Positions 35,030 through 46,152 are shown, numbered from the stretch's first letter. The stretch is DNA of 64,000 nt from Flavobacterium psychrophilum (GCA_945874225.1 CAMCFT010000007.1:67516-131515); one strand, 5' to 3'. Notes: generated by a model from the letters alone, not told the origin. Numbers and translations are program-made.

Positions 35030-36313
35030 TTATTTCCTCACAAAAGGAGGAAGCAGTTTAGTCGAAACTTCTCCGAAACCTATTCTGGTACCATTGTTTT
35101 TGCAAAAACCTTTCATTATTACTGTATCGCCGTCATTTATAAATTTACGTTCTGTTCCATCGTTTAGTTTAATTGGAATTTTCCCACCTAAAGTCAATTC
35201 AACCATAGAACCAAAAGTATCTGGTGTTGTACCTGAAACTGTGCCTGAACCCATCATATCGCCTGAATTTACCCTGCATCCATTTGAAGTGTGATGCGTT
35301 AATTGTTGGCTCATAGACCAATACATATTTTTAAAATTAGTTCTGGTAACAATTGTCGGTTCGGATTTTTCCGGTTGAATGGCAACTTCTAAATTAATAT
35401 CAAAATTATGTTTGCCTTTTTGTTGCAAATAAGGAAGAGGTGCAGGGTCTTGTTTTGGACCTTTAGTTCTAAATGGTTCCAAGGCATCCATTGTGATAAT
35501 CCAAGGAGAAATTGATGTGGCAAAGTTTTTTGATAAAAAAGGACCTAGTGGCTCGTATTCCCATTTTTGAATATCTCGGGAACTCCAATCATTTAATATA
35601 ACCATACCAAAAATATAATCTTCAGCTTCATTTATTGGAATATTTTCGCCCATAACATTGACATCAGTGGTGATAAAAGCAATCTCTAATTCGAAATCCA
35701 CTAATCTTGAAGGGCCAAAAACTGGTGTTTTTTCGCCATTTGGCAAAGATTGCCCCATTGGTCTGTGTACCGGAATTCCTGAAGGAATAATCGAAGAACT
35801 TCGACCGTGATATGCTAACGGAATATGAAGCCAATTGGGTGATAACAAATTTTCTGGATCGCGATAAATTTTCCCAACATTGACAGCATGTTCTTTATTG
35901 GAAAAGAAATCAGTATAATCACCAATTAAAACTGGCAATTGCATTTCAATATATTTTACATTAAAAATTACAATATCTCTATGCTCTTTGTTGTCTCTTA
36001 GTTTTGGATTTGTTTCGTCAAATAATTCTGCCAAGCGATTTCGAACCAATCTCCATGTTTTTTTTCCATCCGAAATAAAATCATTTAGGGTGTCCTGCAT
36101 AAACATATCATCAGTCAACTCAATGCCTTCAAAATAATTTAATTGTTGTAAAGCACCCATATCAATGGCGCAGTCTCCAATTCGTGTTCCAATGGTAATC
36201 ACATCATCTTTGGTAATAAATACTCCAAATGGAATGTTTTGAATTGGGAAATCACTATTCACAGGAACTTCTATCCAAGATTTTCTTTTGGTATTATTAG
36301 CTGATATTGGCAT
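35030..36313 (-). CDS. fahA: fumarylacetoacetase
   Basis: Last step of tyrosine/homogentisate breakdown, hydrolysing fumarylacetoacetate to fumarate and acetoacetate. The 427 residues have the N-terminal SH3-like domain (WIEVPVNSDFPIQNIPFGVF) and the catalytic beta domain with YRDPENLLSPNWLHIPLAYHGRSSSIIPSG, RPMGQ, DFELEIAFI (metal-binding Glu residues), NDWSSRDIQKWEY and MGSGTVSG. This is the long, eukaryote-like form. Cytosolic. It is divergent from glyA, and no other tyrosine-degradation gene is nearby. Confidence 0.95.
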   Translation of the reverse strand: MPISANNTKRKSWIEVPVNSDFPIQNIPFGVFITKDDVITIGTRIGDCAIDMGALQQLNYFEGIELTDDMFMQDTLNDFISDGKKTWRLVRNRLAELFDETNPKLRDNKEHRDIVIFNVKYIEMQLPVLIGDYTDFFSNKEHAVNVGKIYRDPENLLSPNWLHIPLAYHGRSSSIIPSGIPVHRPMGQSLPNGEKTPVFGPSRLVDFELEIAFITTDVNVMGENIPINEAEDYIFGMVILNDWSSRDIQKWEYEPLGPFLSKNFATSISPWIITMDALEPFRTKGPKQDPAPLPYLQQKGKHNFDINLEVAIQPEKSEPTIVTRTNFKNMYWSMSQQLTHHTSNGCRVNSGDMMGSGTVSGTTPDTFGSMVELTLGGKIPIKLNDGTERKFINDGDTVIMKGFCKNNGTRIGFGEVSTKLLPPFVRK

Positions 36314-36388
36314 ACTATTGTTAATTATTTTGTTAAGAATTACTCATCAAATATATCATAATCTAACTATTTACCAAACGTTTTTTCG

Positions 36389-36396
36389 TATTTTTG
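36389..36396 (+). promoter_or_regulatory. candidate -7 box of glyA
   Basis: TATTTTTG fits TAnnTTTG and ends 25 bp before the glyA ATG; no clear -33 TTTG is found at the usual distance. Confidence 0.35.
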
Positions 36397-36421
36397 CACC
36401 AAATTAACTAAAATCAAAGAA

Positions 36422-37696
36422 ATGCAACGCGACAAACAAATTTTTGACCTTATTTTAGAGGAACAAGACAGACAAATTCATGGATTAGAACTTATAGCTT
36501 CTGAGAATTTTGTAAGTGATGAAGTAATGGAAGCAGCTGGTTCTGTTTTAACTAATAAATATGCCGAGGGATATCCTGGCAAAAGATATTATGGAGGTTG
36601 CGAAGTGGTTGATGTTATCGAACAAATTGCCATTGACAGAGCTAAGGAATTATTTGGTGCCGAATATGCAAATGTGCAACCTCACTCAGGTTCTCAGGCA
36701 AATACTGCTGTTTATCACGCTTGTTTAAAACCAGGTGACACCATTTTAGGTTTCGATTTATCCCACGGTGGGCATTTAACTCACGGTTCTCCTGTAAACT
36801 TTTCAGGACGTTTATACAATCCTGTTTTTTATGGTGTTGATAGAGAAACGGGACGTTTAGATTATGATAAAATTCAAGAAATTGCTACAAAAGAACAACC
36901 AAAATTAATTATTGCTGGAGCTTCGGCTTATTCTCGTGATATGGATTTTGAGCGTTTCAGAGTAATTGCTGATTCTGTTGGAGCCTTTTTATTCGCTGAT
37001 ATTTCTCATCCTGCTGGTTTAATTGCCAAAGGTTTGATGAATGATCCAATTCCTCATTGTCATATTGTTTCCACAACTACACATAAAACCTTGCGTGGTC
37101 CACGTGGTGGTTTAATTTTGATGGGGAAAGATTTTCCAAATCCAATGGGTTTGACAACTCCAAAAGGAGAAATCAGAATGATGTCTTCCTTATTGGATTT
37201 AGCTGTTTTTCCAGGAAATCAAGGTGGTCCTTTGATGCATATTATTGCTGCTAAAGCAGTAGCTTTTGGTGAAGCTTTAACCGATGAATTCTTTAGATAT
37301 GCTTTGCAATTGCAAAAAAATGCTAACGCAATGGCTGATGCTTTTGTAAAAAGAGGCTATGATATTATTTCTGGTGGAACAGACAATCATATGATGTTGA
37401 TTGATTTGAGAAACAAAGGAATTTCAGGAAAAGACGCAGAAAATGCTTTGGTTAGAGCAGAAATAACTGTAAATAAAAACATGGTTCCTTTTGATGATAA
37501 ATCACCATTTGTAACTTCTGGAATTCGTGTTGGAGCTGCTGCAATCACCACTCGTGGGCTTGTTGAAGAAGATATGGAAACTATCGTTGCTTTGATTGAT
37601 AGAGTTTTGACTGACCATACCAATGAAGATGTTATCGAAGAAGTAGCCAATGAAGTGAACGAAATGATGAGCGAAAGAGCCATTTTCGTTTTCTAA
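36422..37696 (+). CDS. glyA: serine hydroxymethyltransferase
   Basis: PLP enzyme converting serine and tetrahydrofolate to glycine and 5,10-methylene-THF, the main source of one-carbon units. The 424 residues contain [39 protein letters not shown], the [15 protein letters not shown] block, and [14 protein letters not shown] with the Schiff-base Lys. Full length and cytosolic. It is monocistronic, divergent from fahA; the 183-bp gap to guaC has an inverted repeat. Confidence 0.96.
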   Translation: MQRDKQIFDLILEEQDRQIHGLELIASENFVSDEVMEAAGSVLTNKYAEGYPGKRYYGGCEVVDVIEQIAIDRAKELFGAEYANVQPHSGSQANTAVYHACLKPGDTILGFDLSHGGHLTHGSPVNFSGRLYNPVFYGVDRETGRLDYDKIQEIATKEQPKLIIAGASAYSRDMDFERFRVIADSVGAFLFADISHPAGLIAKGLMNDPIPHCHIVSTTTHKTLRGPRGGLILMGKDFPNPMGLTTPKGEIRMMSSLLDLAVFPGNQGGPLMHIIAAKAVAFGEALTDEFFRYALQLQKNANAMADAFVKRGYDIISGGTDNHMMLIDLRNKGISGKDAENALVRAEITVNKNMVPFDDKSPFVTSGIRVGAAAITTRGLVEEDMETIVALIDRVLTDHTNEDVIEEVANEVNEMMSERAIFVF

Positions 37697-37750
37697 GAAG
37701 AACATAAATTTCAAACACAGATTTACTTCGTCTGTTCGTTTTGCTCGGGT

Positions 37751-37787
37751 CACTAATTTTCACACATTTTATTTGTGTTAATTAGTG
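37751..37787. repeat. inverted repeat after glyA
   Basis: CACTAATT-N21-AATTAGTG, with CACA facing GTGT inside. It may serve as a weak terminator for glyA. Confidence 0.5.
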
Positions 37788-37817
37788 ATTTCGTGTTTTA
37801 TGGACTCTCAAAATAAA

Positions 37818-37846
37818 TTGTTGTACCGCTTTATTTTGTAATTTTG
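37818..37846 (+). promoter_or_regulatory. candidate promoter of guaC
   Basis: TTG (37818-37820), an 18-bp spacer, then TAATTTTG (37839-37846) match the Bacteroidota consensus, 33 bp before the ATG. Confidence 0.5.
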
Positions 37847-37879
37847 GAATGATATTTATAAAATTTAAATTACAAAGAA

Positions 37880-38920
37880 ATGAGAATAGAGACAGAAATG
37901 AAATTAGGGTTTAAGGATGTAATGATCAGACCCAAAAGATCCACATTAAAGAGCCGTTCTCATGTTACTTTAGAAAGAGATTTTAAGTTTTTGCATAGTA
38001 GCAACACTTGGTCAGGAGTTCCAATTATTGCTGCCAATATGGATACTGTGGGCACTTTTTCGATGGCTAAAGCTTTGGCTGAAGAAAAACTTTTTACTGC
38101 AATTCACAAACATTATTCGGTGCAGGAATGGAATGATTTTTTACAAGATATTTCTCCTGAAACCTATAATTATATTGCCATTAGTACTGGAACCGGAAAA
38201 AACGATTCCAAAAAATTAGCTGAAATTTTCGAAGCCAATCCGCTATTGAAATTCATTTGTATTGATGTGGCAAATGGCTATTCAGAGCATTTTGTGAACT
38301 TTGTGCAGCAAACCCGCAAGCAATATCCTGATAAAGTGATTATTGCCGGAAATGTGGTTACAGGCGAAATGGTCGAAGAATTATTATTGGCTGGAGCCGA
38401 TATTATAAAAGTGGGAATTGGACCTGGTTCTGTATGTACAACAAGAGTAAAAACCGGAGTAGGTTATCCTCAACTTTCTGCCATTATTGAATGTGCCGAT
38501 GCTGCTCATGGTCTTGGTGGACAAATTATCAGTGATGGTGGTTGTTTAACTCCAGGAGATGTTGCTAAGGCTTTTGGAGCCGGCGCCGATTTTGTTATGC
38601 TTGGCGGAATGCTGGCTGGTCATACCGAAAGCGGAGGCGAACTTATAGAAATTAATGGCGAGAAGTTCAAACAATTTTACGGTATGAGTTCGACTACAGC
38701 GATGGAAAAACACGTGGGAGGCGTTGCTGAATACAGAGCAAGTGAAGGTAAAACGGTGCAAGTACCCTTTAGAGGTGATGTTGCAATTACTTTAAAAGAT
38801 ATTCTTGGCGGTTTGCGAAGTGCGTGTACTTATGTTGGTGCTTCCAGATTGAAAGAATTGACCAAAAGAACTACATTTATTAGAGTTTCTGAACAGGAGA
38901 ATACAGTTTATACAAAATGA
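37880..38920 (+). CDS. guaC: GMP reductase
   Basis: NADPH-dependent deamination of GMP to IMP, returning guanine nucleotides to the IMP pool. The 346 residues match the E. coli/eukaryote type: [27 protein letters not shown] at the N-terminus, the active Cys in [20 protein letters not shown], and [31 protein letters not shown]. It lacks the CBS domains of IMP dehydrogenase. I keep the first ATG (37880), although an ATG six codons later is possible. Cytosolic, single gene, followed by a strong terminator. Confidence 0.95.
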   Translation: MRIETEMKLGFKDVMIRPKRSTLKSRSHVTLERDFKFLHSSNTWSGVPIIAANMDTVGTFSMAKALAEEKLFTAIHKHYSVQEWNDFLQDISPETYNYIAISTGTGKNDSKKLAEIFEANPLLKFICIDVANGYSEHFVNFVQQTRKQYPDKVIIAGNVVTGEMVEELLLAGADIIKVGIGPGSVCTTRVKTGVGYPQLSAIIECADAAHGLGGQIISDGGCLTPGDVAKAFGAGADFVMLGGMLAGHTESGGELIEINGEKFKQFYGMSSTTAMEKHVGGVAEYRASEGKTVQVPFRGDVAITLKDILGGLRSACTYVGASRLKELTKRTTFIRVSEQENTVYTK

Positions 38921-38993
38921 TTTAAAGATTACAATTTCTAAGACAACTTTTTAAATTGTTTTTTTTTCTTCTATTTGATTGTTAACTAAATTC

Positions 38994-39028
38994 AATCCCC
39001 TTTCAAAGTTTTGCTTTGAAAGGGGATT
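38994..39028 (+). terminator. terminator of guaC
   Basis: AATCCCCTTTCAAAG, a TTTTG loop, then its reverse complement and a T-run: a perfect 15-bp stem. The rest of 38921-39573 is very AT-rich and holds no supported gene. Confidence 0.9.
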
Positions 39029-39501
39029 TTTTATTTGTCTCAAATATGGTTTAAGTGTATCTGTTTTTAGTGTATTTATCTTTTAGGTTAAAAAAATCAG
39101 ATATAGATTCAGAGATTTATTAGTGCTAATCTTTGAAAAATTTGACAAAAAAAGTAGTATTCCAACCGTTCAAACTTTAAGTATGTCTCCGGTTTAGTTA
39201 TTACTTCATACATAATACCCTTGAAAATAATAATTATTAAGGTCAATTTTTTAAAGGTTTTGATATTATTTTCTGTGATTTTTTTGAATAAAAAAAATCC
39301 TGATTTGCCCTTTTTCAGAAGAAAATGAATCAAAAATGAAAAATGAAAAAAACTATAGCGTTATCGTTATTTTTTGATATTGTCTTTAAAATTTTAAAAA
39401 AAAATCACATAGTGAATTAATCACAAGAAAACTTTTTAGTATTCTTTGATATTTAAGTCAGGGGTTGATTTATTACTAAAAAAAATGTAAAATTCATTAT
39501 C

Positions 39502-39522
39502 AATTTACATATATCGTAAATT
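39502..39522. promoter_or_regulatory. candidate operator upstream of pflB
   Basis: AATTTAC-ATATATC-GTAAATT is a perfect 7-bp dyad with a 7-base spacer, ending 51 bp before the pflB start. The size suits a dimeric repressor or activator, but no regulator is adjacent. Confidence 0.4.
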
Positions 39523-39573
39523 TAAACATAGAAAAAAAGACAATTAGACAAGATAAACTTAGACTATAAAATA

Positions 39574-41808
39574 ATGGAAAATTTAGTAGAAAGAATAGAA
39601 CAAAATGTAGGAGTTTCAAAAAACAGTATTAATGTGCATGATTTTATCTTGCAAAACATCAAATCATTTGAAGGTGATGCCAGTTTTCTTGTTGGACCAT
39701 CAAAAAAAACAATTAAGTTATGGGATGTTTGTAAAGAAGCACTATTAAATGAGAGAATTAATAACGGCTGTCTTGCAATTGATACCGAAGTAATTTCTAA
39801 TATCACTTCTTTTGGTCCTGGATACATTCAAAAAGAAAACGAAGTAATTGTGGGACTCCAAACAGATATGCTTCTAAAAAGAGCAATGAAGCCTTTTGGA
39901 GGTATCAAATTGGTTCAATCTGCAGTTGCCGAAAGGGGGCTAAAAGTTACAGATAGAGTTGTTGATATATTTAAATATGCAAAAAATCACAATCAGGCTG
40001 TTTTTGATGCCTATGATGATGAAATTAAAGTTTACAGATCAAAACATGTTTTAACCGGCTTGCCTGATAATTATGCAAGAGGTAGAATCATAGGAGATTA
40101 TAGAAGAGTAGCTCTTTATGGAATAGACCGATTGATTGCAGAAAAAAAGCTAGATAAATCAAAAACATCTGGTGAAATGAATGATGCAAAACTTCGTTTA
40201 CGTGAAGAGATTTCTGAGCAAATCAAAGCATTGCAAGACATGAAAAAAATGGCTCTTTCTTATGGAATTGACATTTCTAAACCTGCAATCAGTGCACACG
40301 AAGCAGTACAGTTTACTTATTTAGCTTATTTAAGTGCTGTAAAAGAGCAAGATGGAGCGGCAATGTCTTTAGGTAACGTATCTTCATTTTTAGATATTTA
40401 TATTCAAAATGACATTGAAGCTGGAATTATTGACGAAGAACAAGCGCAAGAATATATAGATCAATTTGTAATGAAATTGAGATTGGTGCGTCACCTTCGT
40501 CCTGAAGCTTATGATGCCATTTTTGGCGGAGACCCAACCTGGGTTACCGAAGCTATCGGCGGTCAACTTAATGATGGAAGAACCAAGGTTACCAAAACAT
40601 CTTTCCGTTTTTTACAAACACTTTATAATTTAGGCGCTTCACCAGAACCAAATTTAACCATCTTATGGTCAGAAAACTTGCCACAAGGATTCAAGGATTT
40701 TTGTGCACAAGTTTCAATAGACACTTCTTCGCTTCAATATGAAAATGATGACTTGATGAGAGACAATCGTGGTTCAGATGATTACGGAATTGCTTGTTGC
40801 GTTTCTTATCAAGAAATTGGAAAAACGATTCAACACTTTGGAGCTCGTGCAAATTTGCCAAAAGCACTTTTAATGTCCTTGAATGGTGGAAGAGAAGAAG
40901 CTGAAGGAATTCAAGTTGTAGACCATATTTCAGAAATAGATGATGAAGTATTGGATTATGACACTATTATGAAATCTTTCAAAAAAACATTAGCAGAAGT
41001 AGCCCGTGTTTATGCAAAATCAATGTACATCATTCATTATATGCATGATAAATATTATTATGAAAGAGCTCAAATGTCTTTAATTGACAGCAATCCAAAA
41101 ATAGACATTGCCTACGGTGCTGCCGGGATTTCTATAATTGCCGATTCATTGTCTGCAATTAAATATGCCAAAGTGACTCCAATCAGAAATGAGTACGGTT
41201 TAACCGAAGATTTTAACATTGAAGGAGATTTTCCAAAATTTGGTAACGATGACGATAGGGTAGACAGCATTGCTCAAGAAGTCACCAAAATTTTTATTGA
41301 TGAGTTAAGAAAACATAAAACGTATAAAAATTCAACGCCTACACTTTCATTGTTAACCATTACTTCAAATGTGATGTATGGTTCCAATACAGGAGCAACA
41401 CCAGATGGACGTAAAGCAGGCGAGGCTTTTGCTCCAGGAGCAAATCCTATGCACGGAAGAGATGTAAACGGCGCAATTGCTTCTTTAAACTCTGTTAGTA
41501 AATTAGATTACAATGATGCTCAGGACGGAATTTCTTATACTTTTACAATGGTTCCAAAATCATTAGGAAATAATTTAGAAGAACAAGTGACCAATTTAAC
41601 GACTACACTTGATGCTTATTTTGGAAGAAATGCGCATCATTTGAATGTGAATATTCTAAACAAAGAAACTTTGTTAGACGCTTACAATCACCCTGAGAAT
41701 TACCCTCAATTGACCATCCGAGTTTCTGGTTATGCCGTTAATTTTGTACGTTTGTCAAAAGCGCATCAGTTAGAAGTTATCAGCAGAACGTTTCATAGCA
41801 CTATGTAA
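39574..41808 (+). CDS. pflB: pyruvate formate-lyase (formate C-acetyltransferase)
   Basis: Glycyl-radical enzyme that splits pyruvate with CoA into acetyl-CoA and formate under anaerobic conditions. The 744 residues are full length. The catalytic cysteine pair is C408-C409 in [13 protein letters not shown], and the radical Gly is G719 in [10 protein letters not shown], 25 residues from the C-terminus. The order and spacing match true PFL, not a diol dehydratase or a choline lyase. Cytosolic and oxygen-sensitive. It is first of three genes with pflA (99 bp later) and an OFA transporter. A 7-7-7 dyad at 39502-39522 may control it. Confidence 0.96.
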   Translation: MENLVERIEQNVGVSKNSINVHDFILQNIKSFEGDASFLVGPSKKTIKLWDVCKEALLNERINNGCLAIDTEVISNITSFGPGYIQKENEVIVGLQTDMLLKRAMKPFGGIKLVQSAVAERGLKVTDRVVDIFKYAKNHNQAVFDAYDDEIKVYRSKHVLTGLPDNYARGRIIGDYRRVALYGIDRLIAEKKLDKSKTSGEMNDAKLRLREEISEQIKALQDMKKMALSYGIDISKPAISAHEAVQFTYLAYLSAVKEQDGAAMSLGNVSSFLDIYIQNDIEAGIIDEEQAQEYIDQFVMKLRLVRHLRPEAYDAIFGGDPTWVTEAIGGQLNDGRTKVTKTSFRFLQTLYNLGASPEPNLTILWSENLPQGFKDFCAQVSIDTSSLQYENDDLMRDNRGSDDYGIACCVSYQEIGKTIQHFGARANLPKALLMSLNGGREEAEGIQVVDHISEIDDEVLDYDTIMKSFKKTLAEVARVYAKSMYIIHYMHDKYYYERAQMSLIDSNPKIDIAYGAAGISIIADSLSAIKYAKVTPIRNEYGLTEDFNIEGDFPKFGNDDDRVDSIAQEVTKIFIDELRKHKTYKNSTPTLSLLTITSNVMYGSNTGATPDGRKAGEAFAPGANPMHGRDVNGAIASLNSVSKLDYNDAQDGISYTFTMVPKSLGNNLEEQVTNLTTTLDAYFGRNAHHLNVNILNKETLLDAYNHPENYPQLTIRVSGYAVNFVRLSKAHQLEVISRTFHSTM

Positions 41809-41907
41809 TTGATTGCAAAGCTCCAAAAAAGTAGGTTTTATGAATGCTATTTCTTTAATTATTATTTAAAGGAATAGCATTTAATACATAAACTAATAAA
41901 ACACAAT

Positions 41908-42684
41908 ATGTACTTCCCAGAACAAGAAATCCATTTATTAAACGATTCAGATACTGATTTATTGAGAATACATTCATTGGAAACTTTTGGAACACACGAT
42001 GGTCCTGGTATCCGAATGGTTGTATTTGTTCAAGGATGTCAATTTCGCTGTTTGTATTGCCAAAACCCGGATTCATTAGATGTTCACGGAGGTTCATTGG
42101 TAAATATTGATGAACTGGTTTCGAAAGCATTAAAGCAAAAAGCTTATTTTGGAAAACAAGGAGGAGTCACTGTTTCAGGAGGAGAACCTTTATTACAAAG
42201 AACCAAATTGATTACATTTTTCGATCGTTTGCACGAAAACGGAATTAATACTTGTTTGGATTCGAATGGTCGAGTTTTAGATACACAAACCATAGAACTC
42301 CTAGAAAGAACCGATTTGCTGCTGTTGGATGTAAAACACATCAATCCAGAATGGCATAAAAAACTTACTAGTTTAAATAATACCACTACATTAAAAATAG
42401 CCGAACACCGCGAAAGTACAGGCAAGCCAATGTGGCTGCGCTATGTTTTGGTACCGGGATGGACTGATCAAGAAGAATATTTGCACGAATGGGCGAAACA
42501 TTTTTCCAATTATAAAACTATCGAAAGAGTAGAGATTATCCCTTTTCACCAATTGGGAAAACACAAATGGGAGTTGATGAATATGGAGTATGCTCTTGCT
42601 GATACTCCTTCGCCAACCACTGAATCGTTAGAAAAAACAAAAGCTATTTTTGACTTGTATTTAGATAACGTGAAAATAAAATAA
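41908..42684 (+). CDS. pflA: pyruvate formate-lyase activating enzyme
   Basis: Radical-SAM activase that abstracts hydrogen from G719 of PflB. The 258 residues have the cluster motif C44-Q-F-R-C48-L-Y-C51 in FVQGCQFRCLYCQNPDS, preceded by HSLETFGTHDGPGIR, the signature of PFL activases. GGVTVSGGEPLLQ binds S-adenosylmethionine. A two-ferredoxin-cluster insert is absent, so it is the simple PflA type. Cytosolic. It lies 99 bp after pflB, with 32 bp to the transporter gene. Confidence 0.95.
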   Translation: MYFPEQEIHLLNDSDTDLLRIHSLETFGTHDGPGIRMVVFVQGCQFRCLYCQNPDSLDVHGGSLVNIDELVSKALKQKAYFGKQGGVTVSGGEPLLQRTKLITFFDRLHENGINTCLDSNGRVLDTQTIELLERTDLLLLDVKHINPEWHKKLTSLNNTTTLKIAEHRESTGKPMWLRYVLVPGWTDQEEYLHEWAKHFSNYKTIERVEIIPFHQLGKHKWELMNMEYALADTPSPTTESLEKTKAIFDLYLDNVKIK

Positions 42685-42716
42685 ATTCAGATTTTACCGC
42701 ATTAAGAATAAGAATA

Positions 42717-43886
42717 ATGAAAAAGAATAAATATTTAATTGTATTGGCAGGAATGGTTATGCAACTGTCAATAGGATCTATTTATGCATATAGCAAATGG
42801 ATTGAACCTTTGTCTAATGAATTAAATTGGGATGCTCACGATACCAAAACAGGGTTTAGTTTAGCCATTTGTTTCTTAGGATTAACAGCAGCTTTTATGG
42901 GCAAATTGGCTCAAAAAATTGGCCCAACTAAAGCAGGATTAATCGCCGCCGTATTTTTAACCATTGGATTATTGGGTAGTGCTTTGGCTGTAAATTTGGG
43001 CAATATTTACTTATTTTACTTAACATTTGGAGTTTTGCAAGGGATTGGTTTAGGTTTTGGATACGTTGTTCCTGTTTATACGGTTGTAAAATGGTTTCCA
43101 GATAAACCAGGATTGGCTTCCGGAATTATCATTATGTCTTTTGCTTTAGGTTCCTTGTTGGCTTCGTTTTTAATTGGGCCTTTAATTGCTTCAATGGGCT
43201 TGTCAGGAGCATTTACCGCACTTGGAATTGGCTACGGAATTTGTATGCTGTTGAGTGCTTTATATTTGGCAAATCCCGAAAGTTCGAGCTCAACACACCA
43301 CGCTCATATCGATTTGACTCCAAAAGAAATCTTGACTGATAAACGTTTTATGGCACTTTGGTTATTGTTATTCCTGAACGTTTGTGGTGGAATTGCGATC
43401 ATCTCTAAAGCGGCTATTTTGGGACAAGAAGTTGTAGGAATGTCGGCAGCACAAGCTACGATGTTTGTGGCTATCATTGGGTTGTTTAATGGATTGGGAC
43501 GTTTATTTTGGTCCAGTATTTCAGATAAAATAGGGTGTTGGACTACTTTTATGCTTTTTATCGGAATCAACGTGGTTTGTTTTGCTTTGATACCTAGTTT
43601 TTCGACCAATTCTATTTCTTTTCAAATTTTGACTTATGTCATTATTGCGGGATACGGCGCTGGTTTTGCTACAATGCCTTCTTTTGTGAAAAGCATTTAT
43701 GGAACTGAAAACTACGGACAAGTATTGGGTTACATCTTAACGGCTTGGTCTGCCGCAGCATTTGCAGGACCATTATTATTAGGTTTAAGTGCTGAAATTA
43801 CCATTTTTTATTTATTCGCAATACTATTAGTCATTGCTTTGGTGGTTGGAATGTGGTTGAAAGGATTGCTGGTAAAACCGATTTAA
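42717..43886 (+). CDS. MFS transporter of the oxalate/formate antiporter type
   Basis: A 389-residue inner-membrane protein with about 12 transmembrane segments. MVMQLSIGSIYAYSKWIEPL near the N-terminus is the typical OFA-family opening, and the sequence between TM2 and TM3 (GKLAQKIGPTKAG) corresponds to the MFS signature loop. It is third in the pflB-pflA unit, so formate export (or formate/proton exchange) is the most likely job, replacing the FocA channel used by enterobacteria; this is inferred from context. A bidirectional terminator follows. Confidence 0.85.
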   Translation: MKKNKYLIVLAGMVMQLSIGSIYAYSKWIEPLSNELNWDAHDTKTGFSLAICFLGLTAAFMGKLAQKIGPTKAGLIAAVFLTIGLLGSALAVNLGNIYLFYLTFGVLQGIGLGFGYVVPVYTVVKWFPDKPGLASGIIIMSFALGSLLASFLIGPLIASMGLSGAFTALGIGYGICMLLSALYLANPESSSSTHHAHIDLTPKEILTDKRFMALWLLLFLNVCGGIAIISKAAILGQEVVGMSAAQATMFVAIIGLFNGLGRLFWSSISDKIGCWTTFMLFIGINVVCFALIPSFSTNSISFQILTYVIIAGYGAGFATMPSFVKSIYGTENYGQVLGYILTAWSAAAFAGPLLLGLSAEITIFYLFAILLVIALVVGMWLKGLLVKPI

Positions 43887-43911
43887 TATTGTTGTGAATT
43901 GATAAACAAAA

Positions 43912-43936
43912 AAAGAGTCTCTTTGCGAGACTCTTT
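43912..43936. terminator. bidirectional terminator, transporter / EF-G-like gene
   Basis: AAAGAGTCTC-TTTGC-GAGACTCTTT, with A and T runs on the two sides, between convergent genes. Confidence 0.9.
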
Positions 43937-43963
43937 TTTAAATTATAGCACTTTTGATACAAT

Positions 43964-46093
43964 TTAAACTAGTTCTTCTTCTTTTTTAAATTCGGAAACT
44001 AATTTTTTCTGCATATCAAAAGAAACTGATTCATAGTGATCAAACTTTGCTGTAAATCTAGCTCTTCCCTGAGTAATAGATCGTAAGTCACTACCAAATT
44101 CCTGCATTTCTGCAAAAGGGAGAAAAGCAGTAATCACAGTAAACTGTCCTTCGGCATCCATACTTTCAACCGAAGCTCTGTGAGTTTGAATATTACTCAT
44201 AATCGCACCGGTAAGTTCCTCAGGACCTTGCACTTTAATATGATAAAATGGTTCTAATAGTTGTGGGTCTGCTTTCACGAAGTTTTCTTTGAACGCCATC
44301 ATTCCGGCAGTTTTAAAGGCTAAATCGTTACTGTCAACAGGATGCATTTTGCCATCATATAAAATAACTCTGACATCTCTCACATAAGAACCGGTTAACG
44401 GTCCTTTATTCATTTTTTCCATAATTCCTTTTAAAATAGAAGGATGAAAACGGGTGTCAATGGCACCACCAACAATACAATTGTAATAGATTAATTTTCC
44501 ACCCCAAGCCAGATCAATTTCCTCTTTTCCTCTAATGTTGTACCCTTTTGGTTCATCCATTCCATCAAACCAAGGTTCAATCTTCATTGCTACTTCGGCA
44601 AACTGGCCAGAACCACCTGATTGTTTTTTGTGACGATACGTGATTTCGGCACTTTTTTGAATGGTTTCACGATAGGGTATTTTTGGATTGCAAAATTCTA
44701 CCGATAATTTATATTGTTTTTCTAATTTCCATTTAATAATAGCCAAATGCAATTCGCCATGGCAATGAATAATAGTCTGATTTAATTCTGGTGAAACTTC
44801 AATGCTAATGGTTGGATCTTCTTCTACTAATTGATGCAGCGCAATAGATAATTTCTCTTCTTCGCCTTTTTTTGTGCCTTCAACAGCAATCGAAAGAGTT
44901 GAATTTGGGAATATTATAGGTGTAATTTCAATGTGTTTTCCCTTTTCGTGCAAGGTATTATTTATATGTGTGTCTTTTAATTTTAAAGTAGCACCAATAT
45001 CTCCGGCGAGTAATTCATTAACGGGAGTTCGTTTGCTTCCTTCCACTTCATATAACTGGTTGATTCTTTCGACTTGTCCTGTATTTTCATTGGTTAATTC
45101 ATCTCCCACTTTAATTTTACCGGAAAGCACCTTGAAGAAACTTAAATCGCCAATATGTGGTTCGGATAGGTTTTTATAAATAAATATGGCTGTTGGACCT
45201 TTTTCGCTGCATTCAATTTCCTTACCGTCAATAGTTTTTTGTTTTGGCATTTCAAAAGCTGACGGACATACATTGTCAATGAATCCCATAATTCGGCCGC
45301 TACCCATATTTTTCTTGGCCGAAACGCAAAAAACAGGAAAAATTTCGTGTTTTATAAGGGAATGATGTAATCCTAATTTCATTTCATCTTCATTCAATTC
45401 TCCTTTTTCGAAATAAAGTTCCATTAAATCTTCATCATTTCCGGCAATAGTTTCAATTAATTCCTGATGCAAATGATTGGCTTTTTCGGTTTCATTTTCA
45501 GGAATGGCTGCCTTTTCCGGTTTTCCACCATTTTTTGGATATTTATACATAACCATATTCAAAACATCAATAATGGCATCAAATTCAGGCCCTTGATTTA
45601 AGGGATATTGAACCACGACAACGCTTTGTCCAAAATGATCTTTGGCTTCTTGTATCGTTCTGTCAAAGTCTGATTTCTCATTATCCAATTGATTTACGGC
45701 TAGTAATATGGGTAATTTATAATCATTTGCGTATTTCCAAATAATGTCGGTACCCACTTCAACACCCATAGAAGCATTTAGAAGCATAAGACCACAATCA
45801 GCCACACGCATCGCTCCAATTATTTCTCCGGCGAAATCATCATAGCCAGGGGTGTCTAAAAGATTTATTTTATATCCTTTCCATTTTGTATTTACTAATT
45901 TAGAAAAAAACGATTTTCCTTTTTCGTGCTCGATTTCAGTGTAGTCAGCAACTGTATTTTTTTCTATGATTGATCCGCGACGATTAATTAATCCAGCTTC
46001 AAATAACATAGATTCAATAAGAGTTGTCTTGCCGCTTCCGGTATGACCAACCAAAACAACATTTTTAATGTGATTGATATCAAAATTTGCCAT
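43964..46093 (-). CDS. elongation factor G-like GTPase
   Basis: A 709-residue translational GTPase of the EF-G-like group, in addition to the normal fusA, which is not in this window. GTP motifs: G1 GHTGSGKT (16-23), G3 DTPGYDDF, and G4 NQLD, where canonical EF-G has NKxD. Domains II-V follow (KSAEITYRHKKQSGGSGQFAEVAMKIEP in domain IV). Such paralogues have been linked to ribosome recycling or to stress, but the role here is not known. It is a single gene. The upstream gap has an 18-bp palindrome at 46153-46170 containing TGAT-N4-ATCA. Confidence 0.88.
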   Translation of the reverse strand: MANFDINHIKNVVLVGHTGSGKTTLIESMLFEAGLINRRGSIIEKNTVADYTEIEHEKGKSFFSKLVNTKWKGYKINLLDTPGYDDFAGEIIGAMRVADCGLMLLNASMGVEVGTDIIWKYANDYKLPILLAVNQLDNEKSDFDRTIQEAKDHFGQSVVVVQYPLNQGPEFDAIIDVLNMVMYKYPKNGGKPEKAAIPENETEKANHLHQELIETIAGNDEDLMELYFEKGELNEDEMKLGLHHSLIKHEIFPVFCVSAKKNMGSGRIMGFIDNVCPSAFEMPKQKTIDGKEIECSEKGPTAIFIYKNLSEPHIGDLSFFKVLSGKIKVGDELTNENTGQVERINQLYEVEGSKRTPVNELLAGDIGATLKLKDTHINNTLHEKGKHIEITPIIFPNSTLSIAVEGTKKGEEEKLSIALHQLVEEDPTISIEVSPELNQTIIHCHGELHLAIIKWKLEKQYKLSVEFCNPKIPYRETIQKSAEITYRHKKQSGGSGQFAEVAMKIEPWFDGMDEPKGYNIRGKEEIDLAWGGKLIYYNCIVGGAIDTRFHPSILKGIMEKMNKGPLTGSYVRDVRVILYDGKMHPVDSNDLAFKTAGMMAFKENFVKADPQLLEPFYHIKVQGPEELTGAIMSNIQTHRASVESMDAEGQFTVITAFLPFAEMQEFGSDLRSITQGRARFTAKFDHYESVSFDMQKKLVSEFKKEEELV

Positions 46094-46152
46094 AATATTA
46101 TGTTTTAATTTAAATTAGTAGTATCAAATTTCACAAAAAATAATTATTTTAG

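Noticed and set aside
39109..39333. Open frame of 74 codons on the minus strand between guaC and pflB
   Set aside because: Low-complexity peptide from very AT-rich DNA; no conserved block and no promoter.
39361..39480. FNR site upstream of pflB
   Set aside because: Several TTGAT half-sites occur, but none has a partner ATCAA at four bases; only the unrelated 7-7-7 dyad is symmetric.
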